A stretch of 64,000 nt of DNA from an uncultured Roseovarius sp. (GCF_947259555.1 NZ_CAMYMD010000109.1:1-64000), one strand, 5' to 3'; positions 8,891 to 18,959 are shown, counted from the stretch's first letter. Notes: generated by a model from the sequence alone, not told the origin. A program made the numbers and translations.

Positions 8891-10558
8891 ATGAGCAGTG
8901 AACGTCTGATCTATCTGCCCCTCGGCGGGGCGGGTGAAATCGGTATGAATGCCTATGTCTACGGCTATGGAAAGCCGGGCAAGGAGAAGTTGATACTGGT
9001 CGATCTCGGGGTGACCTTTCCGGACATGGATGGCACGCCCGGCGTCGACCTGATCCTGCCGGACATCACCTGGCTGGAAGCGCGCAAGACTGACCTTGAG
9101 GCGGTGTTCATCACCCATGCCCATGAGGACCACGTCGGTGCCGTGGCGCATTACTATGAGCGCCTGGGTGCCCCGATCCATGCGCGCGCGTTCACCGCCA
9201 ATATCGCGCGGCGCAAGATGGAAGAGCACGGCCATCCTGAAAAGGCGGTCAAGACCGTCTCGCCCTGGCCGGAGACTGTCACGGCGGGGCCGTTCACCGT
9301 GGGGTTCGTGCCGATCTCTCACTCCATCCCCGAAAGCTCGGGTCTCGTGATCGACAGCCCCGGCGGGCGCATCGTGCATACCGGCGATTTCAAGATCGAC
9401 GATAACCCGGTTGTGGGCGAGCCGTTTGACCGAGATCTCTGGGCGAGCCTGGCCGAGCCGGGTGTGAAGGCGCTGGTGTGTGATTCGACCAATGTCTTCA
9501 GTCATCACGAAGGCCGCTCTGAAAGCAGTGTCGGCGATCCGATCACCGAGCTGGTGCAGCGCTCCAAGGGGATGTTCGTCTGTACCACGTTTGCCAGCAA
9601 CGTGGCGCGCGTCAAGACGCTGGCCGAGGCCGGTGAGCGGGCGGGGCGCTCTGTCTGCCTGATGGGGCGGGCGATGCGACGGATGATCGAGGCGGCGGTC
9701 GAGACTGGTGTGCTGAAAGGCTTTCCCAAGACCGTGAGCCCGGAAGAGGCGGGCGGTATCCCGCGCGAGAGCCTGATGCTCATCGTGACCGGCAGTCAGG
9801 GGGAGCGGCGCGCCGCGAGTGCGCAACTCGCCAATGGCAAATACAACGGCATGGTGCTCAAGGATGGGGACACGTTCCTGTTTTCCTCCAAGACCATTCC
9901 GGGCAATGAGCGCGGTGTCATCCGTATCATCAACCAGTTTTCCGAGAAGGGTGTCGATGTTGTCGAGGGCGATGATCGCTATCACGTCTCGGGCCATGCC
10001 AATCGCCCCGATCTTGATGAGATGCACAAGCTGGTCAAGCCGCAGATGGTCATTCCCATGCATGGTGAGCACCGGCATCTGCGCGAGCACGTAAAGCTGG
10101 CCAACAGCAATCGCCTGAAGGGTGTTCTGGCGGTGAACGGCATGATGATCGACCTGAGCGGCAATGCGCCCAAGGTGGCCGAATATGTCGAAACCGGGCG
10201 CACGTATCTGGATGGCTCTGTGCAGGTGGGCGCGCTCGACGGGATCGTGCGGGACCGTATCCGCATGGCCTTGAACGGCCATGTCATGGTGAATGTCATT
10301 CTGGATGAGGACGACGAGCCGTTGGGCGAACCGTGGGTCGAGATCATGGGGCTGGCTGAAACCGGTCGGTCGCGCGCGCCGCTTGTCGATGTGCTGGAAG
10401 AAGATCTGGCGCAGTTTCTGGGCCGGGCCGGGGCCAAGACGATGACCGACGATGCCAAGCTGGAGGAGGGCTTGCGCCGTGTCGCGCGGCAGAGCAGCCA
10501 GACCGAGATCGGCAAGCGGCCCGAGGTGACGGTGGTCATAAGCCGCCTGACGGCCTGA
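8891..10558 (+). CDS. rnj: Ribonuclease J
   Basis: A 555-residue metallo-beta-lactamase/beta-CASP ribonuclease. The zinc motif HAHEDH lies at 76-81, SHSIPESSG and HTGDFKID follow, and the beta-CASP region includes GSQGE; the C-terminal HGEHRHL completes the metal site. In alphaproteobacteria RNase J is a 5' exonuclease trimming rRNA and mRNA. The start follows the coaX stop by six bases, with GGAGG overlapping the end of coaX. The trio birA-coaX-rnj is a recurrent Rhodobacteraceae cluster. Confidence 0.94.
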   Translation: MSSERLIYLPLGGAGEIGMNAYVYGYGKPGKEKLILVDLGVTFPDMDGTPGVDLILPDITWLEARKTDLEAVFITHAHEDHVGAVAHYYERLGAPIHARAFTANIARRKMEEHGHPEKAVKTVSPWPETVTAGPFTVGFVPISHSIPESSGLVIDSPGGRIVHTGDFKIDDNPVVGEPFDRDLWASLAEPGVKALVCDSTNVFSHHEGRSESSVGDPITELVQRSKGMFVCTTFASNVARVKTLAEAGERAGRSVCLMGRAMRRMIEAAVETGVLKGFPKTVSPEEAGGIPRESLMLIVTGSQGERRAASAQLANGKYNGMVLKDGDTFLFSSKTIPGNERGVIRIINQFSEKGVDVVEGDDRYHVSGHANRPDLDEMHKLVKPQMVIPMHGEHRHLREHVKLANSNRLKGVLAVNGMMIDLSGNAPKVAEYVETGRTYLDGSVQVGALDGIVRDRIRMALNGHVMVNVILDEDDEPLGEPWVEIMGLAETGRSRAPLVDVLEEDLAQFLGRAGAKTMTDDAKLEEGLRRVARQSSQTEIGKRPEVTVVISRLTA

Positions 10559-10575
10559 CGGGAGAGGGATGAGCG

Positions 10576-11085
10576 ATGCATATCGCCTATGTCATGGCAG
10601 AGGGCCGGGGAGAGACGGATCTTTTGTTATATGACCTGGCCCGCGCGGCAAGGGCGCGTGGGCTGAGCCTTGCGGGGACGGTGCAGGTCAACAGCAACTG
10701 CGGCGATGATCGCCCCTGCGACATGGATGTCGAGGTGCTGCCGGATGGTCCGGTGATCCGGATATCGCAGAGCCTTGGGCCGGGCGCGAAGGGCTGCAGG
10801 CTCGATCCGTCGCAGTTGGAGCTTGCGGTCGCCGCCGCCGAGGCGCGGCTTGCGGCCGGGTGCGATCTGGTGATCGTCAACAAGTTTGGCAAGCATGAGG
10901 CCGAGGGACGTGGCTTTCGCGGGCTGATTGGGGAGGCTCTGGCGCGCGATGTGCCGGTTCTTGTCGGGGTCAACCGTCTGAATATCCCGCATTTCCTGGA
11001 TTTCATTGGGGCAGGCGCCGACCTTCGCCAACCTGTGCTGCCGGATCTTCTGGAATGGTTGGATGGCGTGCACTCGCCGGCCTGA
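10576..11085 (+). CDS. DUF2478 family protein
   Basis: A 169-residue protein beginning MHIAYVMAEGRGETDLLLYD, with a CDDRPCDM-like pair of cysteines around 33-40 (NCGDDRPCDM), a LGPGAKGCRLD stretch and VIVNKFGKHEAEGRGFR. This pattern matches what is annotated as DUF2478, a P-loop-NTPase-like family often near molybdate transport genes; the family number is from memory. The role is unknown. GGAGAGGG lies seven bases before the ATG. It follows rnj by 17 bases and could be the last gene of that operon. Confidence 0.75.
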   Translation: MHIAYVMAEGRGETDLLLYDLARAARARGLSLAGTVQVNSNCGDDRPCDMDVEVLPDGPVIRISQSLGPGAKGCRLDPSQLELAVAAAEARLAAGCDLVIVNKFGKHEAEGRGFRGLIGEALARDVPVLVGVNRLNIPHFLDFIGAGADLRQPVLPDLLEWLDGVHSPA

Positions 11086-11162
11086 GCCGGGCCCGATAAG
11101 GGAATTGACCGGGCACGGGCCATCTGTCATGCAGCAAGTTCAGTCAGTATGAGGCAAGGGCG

Positions 11163-12542
11163 ATGAAGGTCATCATCTGCGGGGCCGGTCAGGTGGGCTG
11201 GCAAATCGCGCGGCACCTCTCGGGCGAGCGCAACGATGTGACAGTGGTGGACAACAATCCCGATCTCGTGCGCCGGGCGACCGATACGCTCGATGTTCAG
11301 GGGATCACCGGCTTTGCCTCTTATCCGGACGTTCTGGACCGGGCGGGCGCGCGGGATGCCGACATGATCATTGCCGCCACCTATTCCGACGAGGTCAACA
11401 TGGTGACCTGTCAGGTGGCGCATTCGGTTTTCGGCATCAGCCGCAAGGTCGCGCGGCTGCGCAGCCAATCCTACCTCGATGCGATCTATTCCGATCTCTA
11501 CCGTCGCGATCATATGCCGATTGACGTGGTCATCAGCCCCGAACGCGAGGTGGCTCAGGCGGCGCTGCAAAGATTGGCCGCGCCTGCGGCGTTTGATACC
11601 GAGCGGTTCATGGGCGGGGCGGCGCAGCTGATGGGCATCCGCCTTGCAGAGGATTGCCCCGTGCTCAACACGCCGCTCCGGCAGTTGAGTGACCTGTTTT
11701 CGACATTGCGCGTGGTCGTTCTGGCGGTGCGCCGCGACGGGCGGCTCTTTGCGCCGGAATCGGGCGATCAGCTGTTTGCCGGTGACGAATGCTATCTGTT
11801 CGTGCCGACCGAGGACGTGCCTCGTACGCTCGACGTCTTTGGCAAGTCGCAAAAAAAGCAGGAGCGCGTGGTCGTTATCGGCGGTGGCAATATCGGGTTG
11901 GCCGTGGCGCAGGCGCTGGAGAAGCGCAGCGGCGGGCGGATTCGGGCCAAGGTGATCGAAAAAAACCGCGCGCAGGCCGAACGCGCCGCCGATGCGCTTG
12001 AGCGCACGATCGTTCTGAACGGGGACGGGCTCAACGCCGCGCTTCTGGCCGAGGCGGGGATCGCGCGCGCGGATGCGGTGCTCGTGGTCACGGATGACGA
12101 CAAGACCAACATGCTTGCGGCGGTCCGCGCCAAGACCGAAGGGTGCCCGTTTGCGGTGGCGCTGATCAATGATCCGACCATGGTGCCGCTGCTCGAACCG
12201 CTGGGCGTCGACGCCTATATCAACCCGCGGGCCACAACGGTCAGTTCGATCCTGCGGCACATCCGGCACGGCAAGGTGCGCGGGGTCTATTCCGTCGGCG
12301 ATGCCGAGGGCGAGGTGATCGAGGCAGAGGTGATGTCGACCTCTTCCATCGCGGGGGCCGCGTTGCGCGATATCGACTTTCCTGAAGGGGTTCTTCTGGG
12401 CGGTGTCAAAAAGGGTGAAAAGCTGCACAAACCCTCGGGCGGATTGCGGATCGAGGCCGGGGATGTGATCGTGATCTTTGCTCTCGCGGCGGATGTGGCA
12501 GCGGTTGAAAAGCTGTTGCAGGTCTCGATCGACTACTTCTGA
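11163..12542 (+). CDS. trkA: Trk potassium uptake protein TrkA
   Basis: A 459-residue cytoplasmic regulator with two RCK halves, each an NAD-binding Rossmann fold plus a TrkA-C domain. GAGQVGW (7-13) and the second GGGNIGLAV (about 240) mark the two nucleotide loops. It gates the TrkH channel encoded immediately downstream (four bases between stop and the next ATG). Length equals that of E. coli TrkA (458). Start at 11163 after GAGGCAAGGGCG. Confidence 0.95.
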   Translation: MKVIICGAGQVGWQIARHLSGERNDVTVVDNNPDLVRRATDTLDVQGITGFASYPDVLDRAGARDADMIIAATYSDEVNMVTCQVAHSVFGISRKVARLRSQSYLDAIYSDLYRRDHMPIDVVISPEREVAQAALQRLAAPAAFDTERFMGGAAQLMGIRLAEDCPVLNTPLRQLSDLFSTLRVVVLAVRRDGRLFAPESGDQLFAGDECYLFVPTEDVPRTLDVFGKSQKKQERVVVIGGGNIGLAVAQALEKRSGGRIRAKVIEKNRAQAERAADALERTIVLNGDGLNAALLAEAGIARADAVLVVTDDDKTNMLAAVRAKTEGCPFAVALINDPTMVPLLEPLGVDAYINPRATTVSSILRHIRHGKVRGVYSVGDAEGEVIEAEVMSTSSIAGAALRDIDFPEGVLLGGVKKGEKLHKPSGGLRIEAGDVIVIFALAADVAAVEKLLQVSIDYF

Positions 12543-12546
12543 TCCG

Positions 12547-14067
12547 ATGATTGCGCGGCTGCTCACCTTTCCATTGATCCTCATTCTCGCCGGCGTTTCT
12601 GCGCTGATGATGTTCCTGCCGGCGATTGATGCCCTGATGCGCGACGACACCAGCGTGGCGCGTGCGTTTGGCTTTTCCGGGATTCTCGGATTGTCCTTGG
12701 TGGCGGTCGTCGGGCTGGCGCTGTCGGGGCGTTTCGATCGCAAGATGAACGATACCCAGAACCTGATGTCGTTGTTGCTCGCCTATCTGGCCTTGCCGCT
12801 TTTTCTGGCCTTGCCGTTCTACGAGGGCGTCGAGAACACCACATATCTCAATGCGTATTTTGAGATGGTCTCGAGTTTGACGACGACGGGGGCCACGCTG
12901 TTTGGGGCCTCGGGGCGGCTTGTTGACAGTCTGCATCTCTGGCGCGCCTTGGTGGGATGGGGTGGCGGACTGTTGATTTGGGTGTCGGCCTCGGCGGTGC
13001 TCGCGCCGCTCAGCCTAGGCGGTTTCGAAGTCACCGCGCGCGGAGAGCCGGGGCAGGACGAGACGGTGCTTGGCCGGTTCGAGCGGGCGAGCCCTGCCAA
13101 GCGGCTGGCGCAATCCACCGCGGTTCTGGCCCCGGTCTATGTCGGACTGACCGGCGCCTTGTGGATGATCCTGATGATGGGCGGTGAGCGCGCCTTTGTC
13201 GCGGCGGTGCATGCCATGTCGACCATGGCGACAAGCGGCATCTCTTCGATCGGCGGGGTGCAGAACGGTGCGGCGGGCTTTGCCGGAGAATTCGCGATTT
13301 TTCTGTTTCTATTCTTTGCGCTGTCGCGGCTGACGTTTTCCTCTGACACGGTCACGGCGGCGCGTCCGGGCGTTCTGAACGACCCCGAGTTTCGCCTTGG
13401 CATCGTGCTCTTGATTGGCGTGCCGTCGATCCTGTTTCTGCGCCACTGGCTTGCGACGCTCGGGATTGACGATACAGAAAATTGGAGCTTGGCCCTTCAG
13501 GCGCTTTGGGGGGCGGTCTTTACGGTGCTGTCGTTTCTGTCGACCACCGGCTTTGAGAGTGCCGACTGGCAGGCGGCGCGCGACTGGTCGGGATTGGGCA
13601 CGCCGGGCCTGATCTTGCTGGGACTGTCGCTGATTGGCGGTGGCGTGGCGACCACGGCGGGAGGCGTCAAGCTGCTGCGGGTCTATGCGCTCTATCTGCA
13701 TGCAAGGCGGGAAACAGAGCGGCTCATTCATCCATCCTCTGTCGGGCGCGCGACGGGAGCCGGACGGCGCATCAGACGGCAGGGCGCGTATATCGCATGG
13801 ATCTTCTTCATGTTGTTCGCCATGTCGGTGACTTTTGTCACTGCGCTTTTGGCGGTGTTCGGGCAAGATTTCGAATCGGGACTCATTCTCGCCATTTCGG
13901 GCCTGTCGACCACGGGCCCGCTCGTTCTGATGGCGAGTGAGGCGCCGATCCGCCTGTTGGAACTGAGTGCGGGGGCGAAGCTGGCCTATGCCGGGGCGAT
14001 GGTGCTGGGGCGGTTGGAAACACTGGCGCTCATCGCGTTGCTCAACCCCTCGATCTGGCGCGATTAG
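12547..14067 (+). CDS. trkH: Trk potassium uptake protein TrkH
   Basis: A 506-residue integral membrane potassium translocator. The four pore-loop segments of the MPM repeat design are visible: SLTTTGATLFG, MSTMATSGISSIGG, LSTTGFESAD and LSTTGPLVL, each in or before a hydrophobic helix, plus GGGVATTAGGVKLLR. I chose the ATG at 12547, four bases after the trkA stop, because the upstream extension to 12478 overlaps trkA. Functions with TrkA for K+ uptake and osmotic adaptation. Confidence 0.94.
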   Translation: MIARLLTFPLILILAGVSALMMFLPAIDALMRDDTSVARAFGFSGILGLSLVAVVGLALSGRFDRKMNDTQNLMSLLLAYLALPLFLALPFYEGVENTTYLNAYFEMVSSLTTTGATLFGASGRLVDSLHLWRALVGWGGGLLIWVSASAVLAPLSLGGFEVTARGEPGQDETVLGRFERASPAKRLAQSTAVLAPVYVGLTGALWMILMMGGERAFVAAVHAMSTMATSGISSIGGVQNGAAGFAGEFAIFLFLFFALSRLTFSSDTVTAARPGVLNDPEFRLGIVLLIGVPSILFLRHWLATLGIDDTENWSLALQALWGAVFTVLSFLSTTGFESADWQAARDWSGLGTPGLILLGLSLIGGGVATTAGGVKLLRVYALYLHARRETERLIHPSSVGRATGAGRRIRRQGAYIAWIFFMLFAMSVTFVTALLAVFGQDFESGLILAISGLSTTGPLVLMASEAPIRLLELSAGAKLAYAGAMVLGRLETLALIALLNPSIWRD

Positions 14068-14212
14068 CGAGTGTGACCACACAGTCGCGCAGTCTGGAAT
14101 GATTTTACTTTTTGGGCTGGAAAGTCAGACGCTGGCACGACATACTCGGGTCTGAATGACAGATCACACGCGCCGGTACGCGGCGCTTGCAAGAAAAAAG
14201 GCAGGAAGGCGA

Positions 14213-14452
14213 ATGGCTTCTGATCGACAAAATCTGCAGGATGCGTTTCTCAATCAGGTGCGCAAGACCAAGATCCCGGTGACGGTTTTTCTGATCAACG
14301 GGGTAAAGCTGCAGGGCGTGATCACCTGGTTCGACAATTTCTGCATCCTTTTGCGCCGGGATGGTCAATCGCAACTGGTCTACAAGCATGCGGTGTCAAC
14401 AATCATGCCGTCGCAGCCTGTAAACCTCTATGATGGTGACGACGCCAATTGA
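14213..14452 (+). CDS. hfq: RNA chaperone Hfq
   Basis: A 79-residue Sm-like hexamer-forming protein. It contains [12 protein letters not shown] and [16 protein letters not shown] (Sm1), then [10 protein letters not shown] (Sm2, usually YKHAISTI). It pairs small RNAs with mRNAs. The longer frame to 14156 is rejected: the ATG at 14213 has AGGAAGG 3 bases upstream and fits the family N-terminus. Stop overlaps the hflX start (TGATG), a widely conserved pairing. Confidence 0.97.
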   Translation: MASDRQNLQDAFLNQVRKTKIPVTVFLINGVKLQGVITWFDNFCILLRRDGQSQLVYKHAVSTIMPSQPVNLYDGDDAN

Positions 14453-15726
14453 TGGACCACGCGCGCCCGATTACCCGGGCATGGGTCATCCACCCTGATA
14501 TTGCCGGTGCCGATCGCACCCGTGACCCTGCACTCGCTCTGGAAGAGGCGGTCTCTTTGGCGCATGCGCTGCCCGATATCGAGGTCGTGGGCGCGGATGT
14601 GGTGCGGTTGCGCAAGCCCGATGCCGGGCGGCTCTTTGGCAAGGGCAAGCTTGAAGAGTTACATCAGACCATCGGCGCGGCGGAGGCGGATCTCGTTTTG
14701 GTCGATGGTCCGGTCACACCCGTGCAGCAACGCAATCTTGAGAAGGCGTTGGGCGTCAAGCTGCTGGATCGCACCGGGTTGATCCTGGAGATTTTCAGCG
14801 ACCGTGCGGCCACGCGCGAGGGTGTATTGCAGGTCGAGATGGCGGCGCTCAGCTATCAGCGCACGCGGTTGGTGCGGGCCTGGACACACCTTGAGCGGCA
14901 GCGTGGCGGGCTTGGCTTTGTCGGGGGGCCCGGCGAGACGCAGATCGAGGCGGACCGGCGTGCAATTGACGAGCAGCTCGTGCGATTGCGCCGACAGTTG
15001 GAAAAAGTCGTCAAGACCCGGACGCTGCATCGCGCCGCGCGGGCCAAGGTGCCGTTTCCGATCGTGGCGCTGGTGGGCTATACCAATGCGGGCAAGTCCA
15101 CGCTGTTCAACCGGCTGACCGGGGCCGAGGTGATGGTCAAGGACATGCTCTTTGCCACGCTCGACCCGACCATGCGGCGCATACAGCTGCCGGGTGGTGG
15201 TCCCGAGGTGATCCTGTCGGACACCGTGGGCTTTATCAGCGACCTGCCGACCGAATTGGTCGCGGCGTTTCGGGCGACGCTGGAGGAGGTGCTGGAGGCT
15301 GATCTGATCTGTCACGTGCGCGACATTTCGCACCCCGAGACGGCCGCGCAGGCACGGGATGTGGCGACGATCCTTGAAAGCCTCGGGGTGCGCGACACCA
15401 CCCCTCAGATCGAGGTGTGGAACAAGATCGACCGCCTTGCGGACGATGCGCGCGCGGCCGCCATGACGCAGGCGGCGCGGCAAGACGGGGTGTTGGCGCT
15501 GTCCGCGATCACCGGGCAGGGCATCGACGATCTGGTCTCGGCCGTCACGCAGGCGCTATCTGATGTGACGCATGAAAGCGAACTGCACCTGCGGTTCGAC
15601 GAGGGGCGCAAGCGGGCCTGGCTCTTTGAGAAGGACCTGGTCGAGGACGAGCGTCAGACAGAAGACGGGTTCGCGCTGAGGGTGCGCTGGTCTGCCCGGC
15701 AGGAAGCCCAATTCAACGATATGTGA
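14452..15726 (+). CDS. hflX: GTPase HflX
   Basis: A 424-residue ribosome-associated GTPase. It has an N-terminal Gly-rich/helical domain with the QTQIEADRR-like GPGETQIEADRR motif, then the G domain with GYTNAGKST (209-217), DTVGFISDLP and NKID. HflX splits stalled ribosomes under stress. The start is ATG 14452, overlapping the hfq stop by one base; a TTG three bases earlier is also in frame. It converges on glmS with a 14-base gap. Confidence 0.95.
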   Translation: MDHARPITRAWVIHPDIAGADRTRDPALALEEAVSLAHALPDIEVVGADVVRLRKPDAGRLFGKGKLEELHQTIGAAEADLVLVDGPVTPVQQRNLEKALGVKLLDRTGLILEIFSDRAATREGVLQVEMAALSYQRTRLVRAWTHLERQRGGLGFVGGPGETQIEADRRAIDEQLVRLRRQLEKVVKTRTLHRAARAKVPFPIVALVGYTNAGKSTLFNRLTGAEVMVKDMLFATLDPTMRRIQLPGGGPEVILSDTVGFISDLPTELVAAFRATLEEVLEADLICHVRDISHPETAAQARDVATILESLGVRDTTPQIEVWNKIDRLADDARAAAMTQAARQDGVLALSAITGQGIDDLVSAVTQALSDVTHESELHLRFDEGRKRAWLFEKDLVEDERQTEDGFALRVRWSARQEAQFNDM

Positions 15727-15740
15727 CCGCCGGTTGCGTG

Positions 15741-17564
15741 CTATTCGACGGTGACGGATTTCGCCAGATTTCGCGGTTGATCGACGTCTGTGCCTTTTGC
15801 GACAGCGGTGTGATAGGCAAGGAGCTGGGCAGGCACGGCATAGAGCAAGGGCGTGAGGATCGGGTCGATTCCCGGCATTGTAACGCTTTGCCAGACCTCG
15901 CCCCCAGCGGCTGCAACACCTTGCGCGTCAGAGACGAGCAGGATGCGCCCGCCTCGGGCCATGACCTCTTGCATGTTGGACACGGTCTTGTCGAACAGGG
16001 CGTCGCAGGGGGCCATGACGATCACCGGCATGGTGTCGTCAATAAGTGCGATGGGGCCGTGCTTCAGCTCGCCGGATGCATAAGCTTCGGCGTGTATATA
16101 GCTGATTTCCTTTAGTTTTAATGCGCCTTCGAGGGCCAGGGGAAACATAAGCCCGCGCCCCAGAAACAGTGCGTTCTGCGAGGTCGAGAGTTGTCGTGCA
16201 ATCGCCTTGAGGTGGTTGTCACGCTCCATCGCGGTGATCAGCGTGGCGGGCAGGGCGCGCAAGGACGACAGGAGATCTTCCAGCCGCTCATCGTCGATTC
16301 GGCCGCGCTGATGTGCGGCCTTGAGGGCCAGGAGCAAGAGCACGGTCAACTGGCATGTGAACGCCTTGGTCGAGGCGACACCGATCTCGACGCCGGCATG
16401 AATCGGCAAGGCGAGATCGCTCTCGCGTGCAATCGAGCTTTCGGGAACATTGATCACCGAAATGATGCGCGACGCGCGGCCGGTGCAGTATCGCAACGCG
16501 GCGAGCGTATCGGCGGTTTCGCCGGACTGGCTTACGAACAGGGCGACCGTGCCGGGACTGATCGGCGGCTCGCGATAGCGGAATTCCGAGGCGATGTCGA
16601 CGTCGACGGGCAGCCCCGCCAATTGCTCGAACCAATATTTGGCCGTGAGGCAGGCATAATACGCGGTGCCGCAGGCGACCATCGTCAAACGCTCGATCTG
16701 CGCAAAATCCGGCGAGGTGTCGGGCAGGACGATGTCGCGCCCGTCTTGCCCAAGGTAATGCCCGAGCGCATCCCCGATGACAGAGGGCTGTTCGGCGATT
16801 TCCTTGGCCATGAAATGCCGATGACCGGCCTTGTCGACGCGGGCGCTGTCGATCTCGATGGTTTTCACCGGGCGCATTGCCGGGTTTCCATTGATATCCG
16901 TTATCAGGAGGTTCTGGCGCGTGATGACGGCCACGTCGCCTTCTTCGAGATAGGTGATGCGGTCGGTCATGGACCCGAGCGCAATGGCGTCGGAGCCCAC
17001 GAACATCTCGTCATCGCCGTGTCCGATGGCCAGCGGACTGCCCTTGCGTGCGGCGATCAGCAGATCCGGAAAGCCGTCGAACAGAAACAAAAGCGCATAG
17101 GCGCCTTCGAGTTTGGCGATGGTGGCGCGTGCCGCGTCTTCCGGGCCCATGCCCTGCGACATGTGGAAATGCGTCAGCAGCGCCACAGTTTCTGTATCGG
17201 TGTCGGTCTCGTGGCCCATGCCTGCGGCGGCCAGATCGGCGCGCAGGTTGCGGAAATTCTCGATGATCCCGTTATGGACAACGGCGACGGGGCCGGATCT
17301 GTGCGGATGGGCGTTGGCCTCGGTCGGGGCGCCATGGGTCGCCCACCTAGTATGGCCGATCCCGGCCTTGCCGGCCAGAGGCTGATGCACAAGCAAATCC
17401 GAGAGATTGTCGAGCTTGCCGACCGCCCGGCGCCTTTCAAGGTGCCCCTCCTGGAGTGTGGCGATACCAGCGCTGTCATAGCCCCTGTATTCCAGACGCT
17501 TGAGAGCCTCTGCCAGCAGGGGGGCCGCCTCATGATTGCCAAGTACTCCGACGATCCCGCACAT
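15741..17564 (-). CDS. glmS: Glutamine--fructose-6-phosphate aminotransferase
   Basis: A 607-residue enzyme that makes glucosamine 6-phosphate for peptidoglycan and lipopolysaccharide. The N-terminal glutaminase nucleophile Cys2 is in MCGIVGVLGN, followed by GHTRWATHGAPTEANAHPH. Two SIS sugar-isomerase domains follow, with CGTAYYA, SQSGETADTLAAL, and a C-terminal end ...PRNLAKSVTVE, all typical. Its ATG overlaps the glmU stop by one base (TAATG), so glmU-glmS are translationally coupled. No glmS ribozyme is expected in this group or seen. Confidence 0.96.
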   Translation of the reverse strand: MCGIVGVLGNHEAAPLLAEALKRLEYRGYDSAGIATLQEGHLERRRAVGKLDNLSDLLVHQPLAGKAGIGHTRWATHGAPTEANAHPHRSGPVAVVHNGIIENFRNLRADLAAAGMGHETDTDTETVALLTHFHMSQGMGPEDAARATIAKLEGAYALLFLFDGFPDLLIAARKGSPLAIGHGDDEMFVGSDAIALGSMTDRITYLEEGDVAVITRQNLLITDINGNPAMRPVKTIEIDSARVDKAGHRHFMAKEIAEQPSVIGDALGHYLGQDGRDIVLPDTSPDFAQIERLTMVACGTAYYACLTAKYWFEQLAGLPVDVDIASEFRYREPPISPGTVALFVSQSGETADTLAALRYCTGRASRIISVINVPESSIARESDLALPIHAGVEIGVASTKAFTCQLTVLLLLALKAAHQRGRIDDERLEDLLSSLRALPATLITAMERDNHLKAIARQLSTSQNALFLGRGLMFPLALEGALKLKEISYIHAEAYASGELKHGPIALIDDTMPVIVMAPCDALFDKTVSNMQEVMARGGRILLVSDAQGVAAAGGEVWQSVTMPGIDPILTPLLYAVPAQLLAYHTAVAKGTDVDQPRNLAKSVTVE

Positions 17565-18919
17565 TATTCTGCAACCTTACTGCGTCTCGACGCTTTGGAT
17601 CTCAATGTTTCAAAAAGTTTGCGCGCCATGCCCGGTTTTTCGACCTGCTCGGCGCGCGCAATCGCGAGTGCACCGGCGGCTACGTCGCGGGTGATCACGG
17701 AGCCGGACCCTGTCATCGCCTCGTCACCGAGTGTAACCGGAGCCACGAGCATGGTGTTGGAGCCGACAAACACCCGCGCGCCGATGATGGTTTCATGCTT
17801 GCCGACGCCATCGTAATTGCAGGTGATGGTGCCCGCGCCGATATTGCTCGCCTCGCCGACCTGCGCATCGCCGATGTAGCTGAGGTGATTGACCTTGGCC
17901 GCCTCGCCGATGAGCGCATTCTTGACCTCGACGAAATTGCCGATGCGGGCGTCCTCGGACAGCTCTGTGCCCGGGCGCAGCCGCGCATAGGGGCCGACCA
18001 CGGCGCCGCGCGCGACGTGGCAGCCTTCGAGATGGGAGAACGCCCGGATATGCGCGCCGGTCTCGACGGTGACACCGGGGCCGAACACCACGTAGGGCTC
18101 TACCAGACAGTCGCGCCCGAGGTATGTGTCATGCCCGAATTGCACCGTATCGGGGGCGGTGAGCGTGACCCCGTTTTCCAGCGCCTCGGCGCGCTTGCGG
18201 GCCTGAAAGGCCGATTCGGCGATGGCCAGCTCGGCGCGGGAATTGATGCCCATCGTCTCGGTCTCGTCACAGGTCGCCGCCGTCGCCGAGAAGCCGCGCG
18301 CGCGGGCGAGTGCGACGATGTCGGTCAGGTAGTACTCGCCGGACGCGTTGTCATTGGTCACCTGCGAGATGAGCTCGAACAGCAGCCGCGCAGGCGCAAG
18401 GATCACGCCGCTGTTGCACAGCGAGATCGCGCTCTCGGCCGGCGTCGCATCCTTGAACTCGACGATGCGGTCAAGGGTATCGCCCTCGGTGACGAGCCGC
18501 CCGTAGCGGCCCGGATCGGCCGCCTCGAAGCCAAGCACCACGATGTCATGATCCGCGCGCGCCGATTGCATTCGCTCAAGCGTTTCGGGTTGGATGAAGG
18601 GCGTGTCACCGTAAAGCACAAGCGCGTCGCCGTCGTAATCGGCAAGCAGCGGTGCCGCCTGGTCGACGGCATTTGCAGTGCCCAGTTGTTCGTTCTGGAT
18701 CACCACGCGGGCGCGCGCGTCGCATTCGAGCGCGGCCTTGCGAACCGCCTCGGCGCCGTGACCGGCCACGACGATCACGTGATCGGGATCAAGGGTGGCA
18801 CCAGCGGCCATCGCATGCGCGAGCATCGGGGCGCCGGCAATCGGGTGCAGCACCTTGGGGAGGTCCGATTTCATGCGTGTCCCGCGTCCTGCGGCAAGAA
18901 CGATCAGTGCCGTCGCCAT
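17564..18919 (-). CDS. glmU: Bifunctional UDP-GlcNAc pyrophosphorylase / glucosamine-1-phosphate N-acetyltransferase
   Basis: A 451-residue cytoplasmic enzyme. The N-terminal uridylyltransferase has LAAGRGTRMKS (8-18) and GDTPFI; the C-terminal left-handed beta-helix (from about 250) is a series of hexapeptide repeats with GPYARLRPG, NFVEVKNA and TCNYDGVGKH, the acetyltransferase site. It supplies UDP-GlcNAc. The frame continues to 19159, but the ATG at 18919 has AAGGAAAT upstream and fits the family. First gene of glmU-glmS. Confidence 0.95.
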   Translation of the reverse strand: MATALIVLAAGRGTRMKSDLPKVLHPIAGAPMLAHAMAAGATLDPDHVIVVAGHGAEAVRKAALECDARARVVIQNEQLGTANAVDQAAPLLADYDGDALVLYGDTPFIQPETLERMQSARADHDIVVLGFEAADPGRYGRLVTEGDTLDRIVEFKDATPAESAISLCNSGVILAPARLLFELISQVTNDNASGEYYLTDIVALARARGFSATAATCDETETMGINSRAELAIAESAFQARKRAEALENGVTLTAPDTVQFGHDTYLGRDCLVEPYVVFGPGVTVETGAHIRAFSHLEGCHVARGAVVGPYARLRPGTELSEDARIGNFVEVKNALIGEAAKVNHLSYIGDAQVGEASNIGAGTITCNYDGVGKHETIIGARVFVGSNTMLVAPVTLGDEAMTGSGSVITRDVAAGALAIARAEQVEKPGMARKLFETLRSKASRRSKVAE

Positions 18920-18959
18920 CTGATTTCCTTTGTATTCCATCGGCGTCCGTTTTATCGGG

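Noticed and set aside
8789-10282. 497-codon minus-strand frame
   Set aside because: Antisense to ribonuclease J; composition typical of a shadow frame.
15741-15900. Possible glmS ribozyme
   Set aside because: glmS ribozymes lie upstream of glmS in Gram-positive bacteria; here glmS starts within the glmU stop and leaves no room.
16191-17816. 541-codon plus-strand frame
   Set aside because: Antisense to glmS, which is complete and well conserved.
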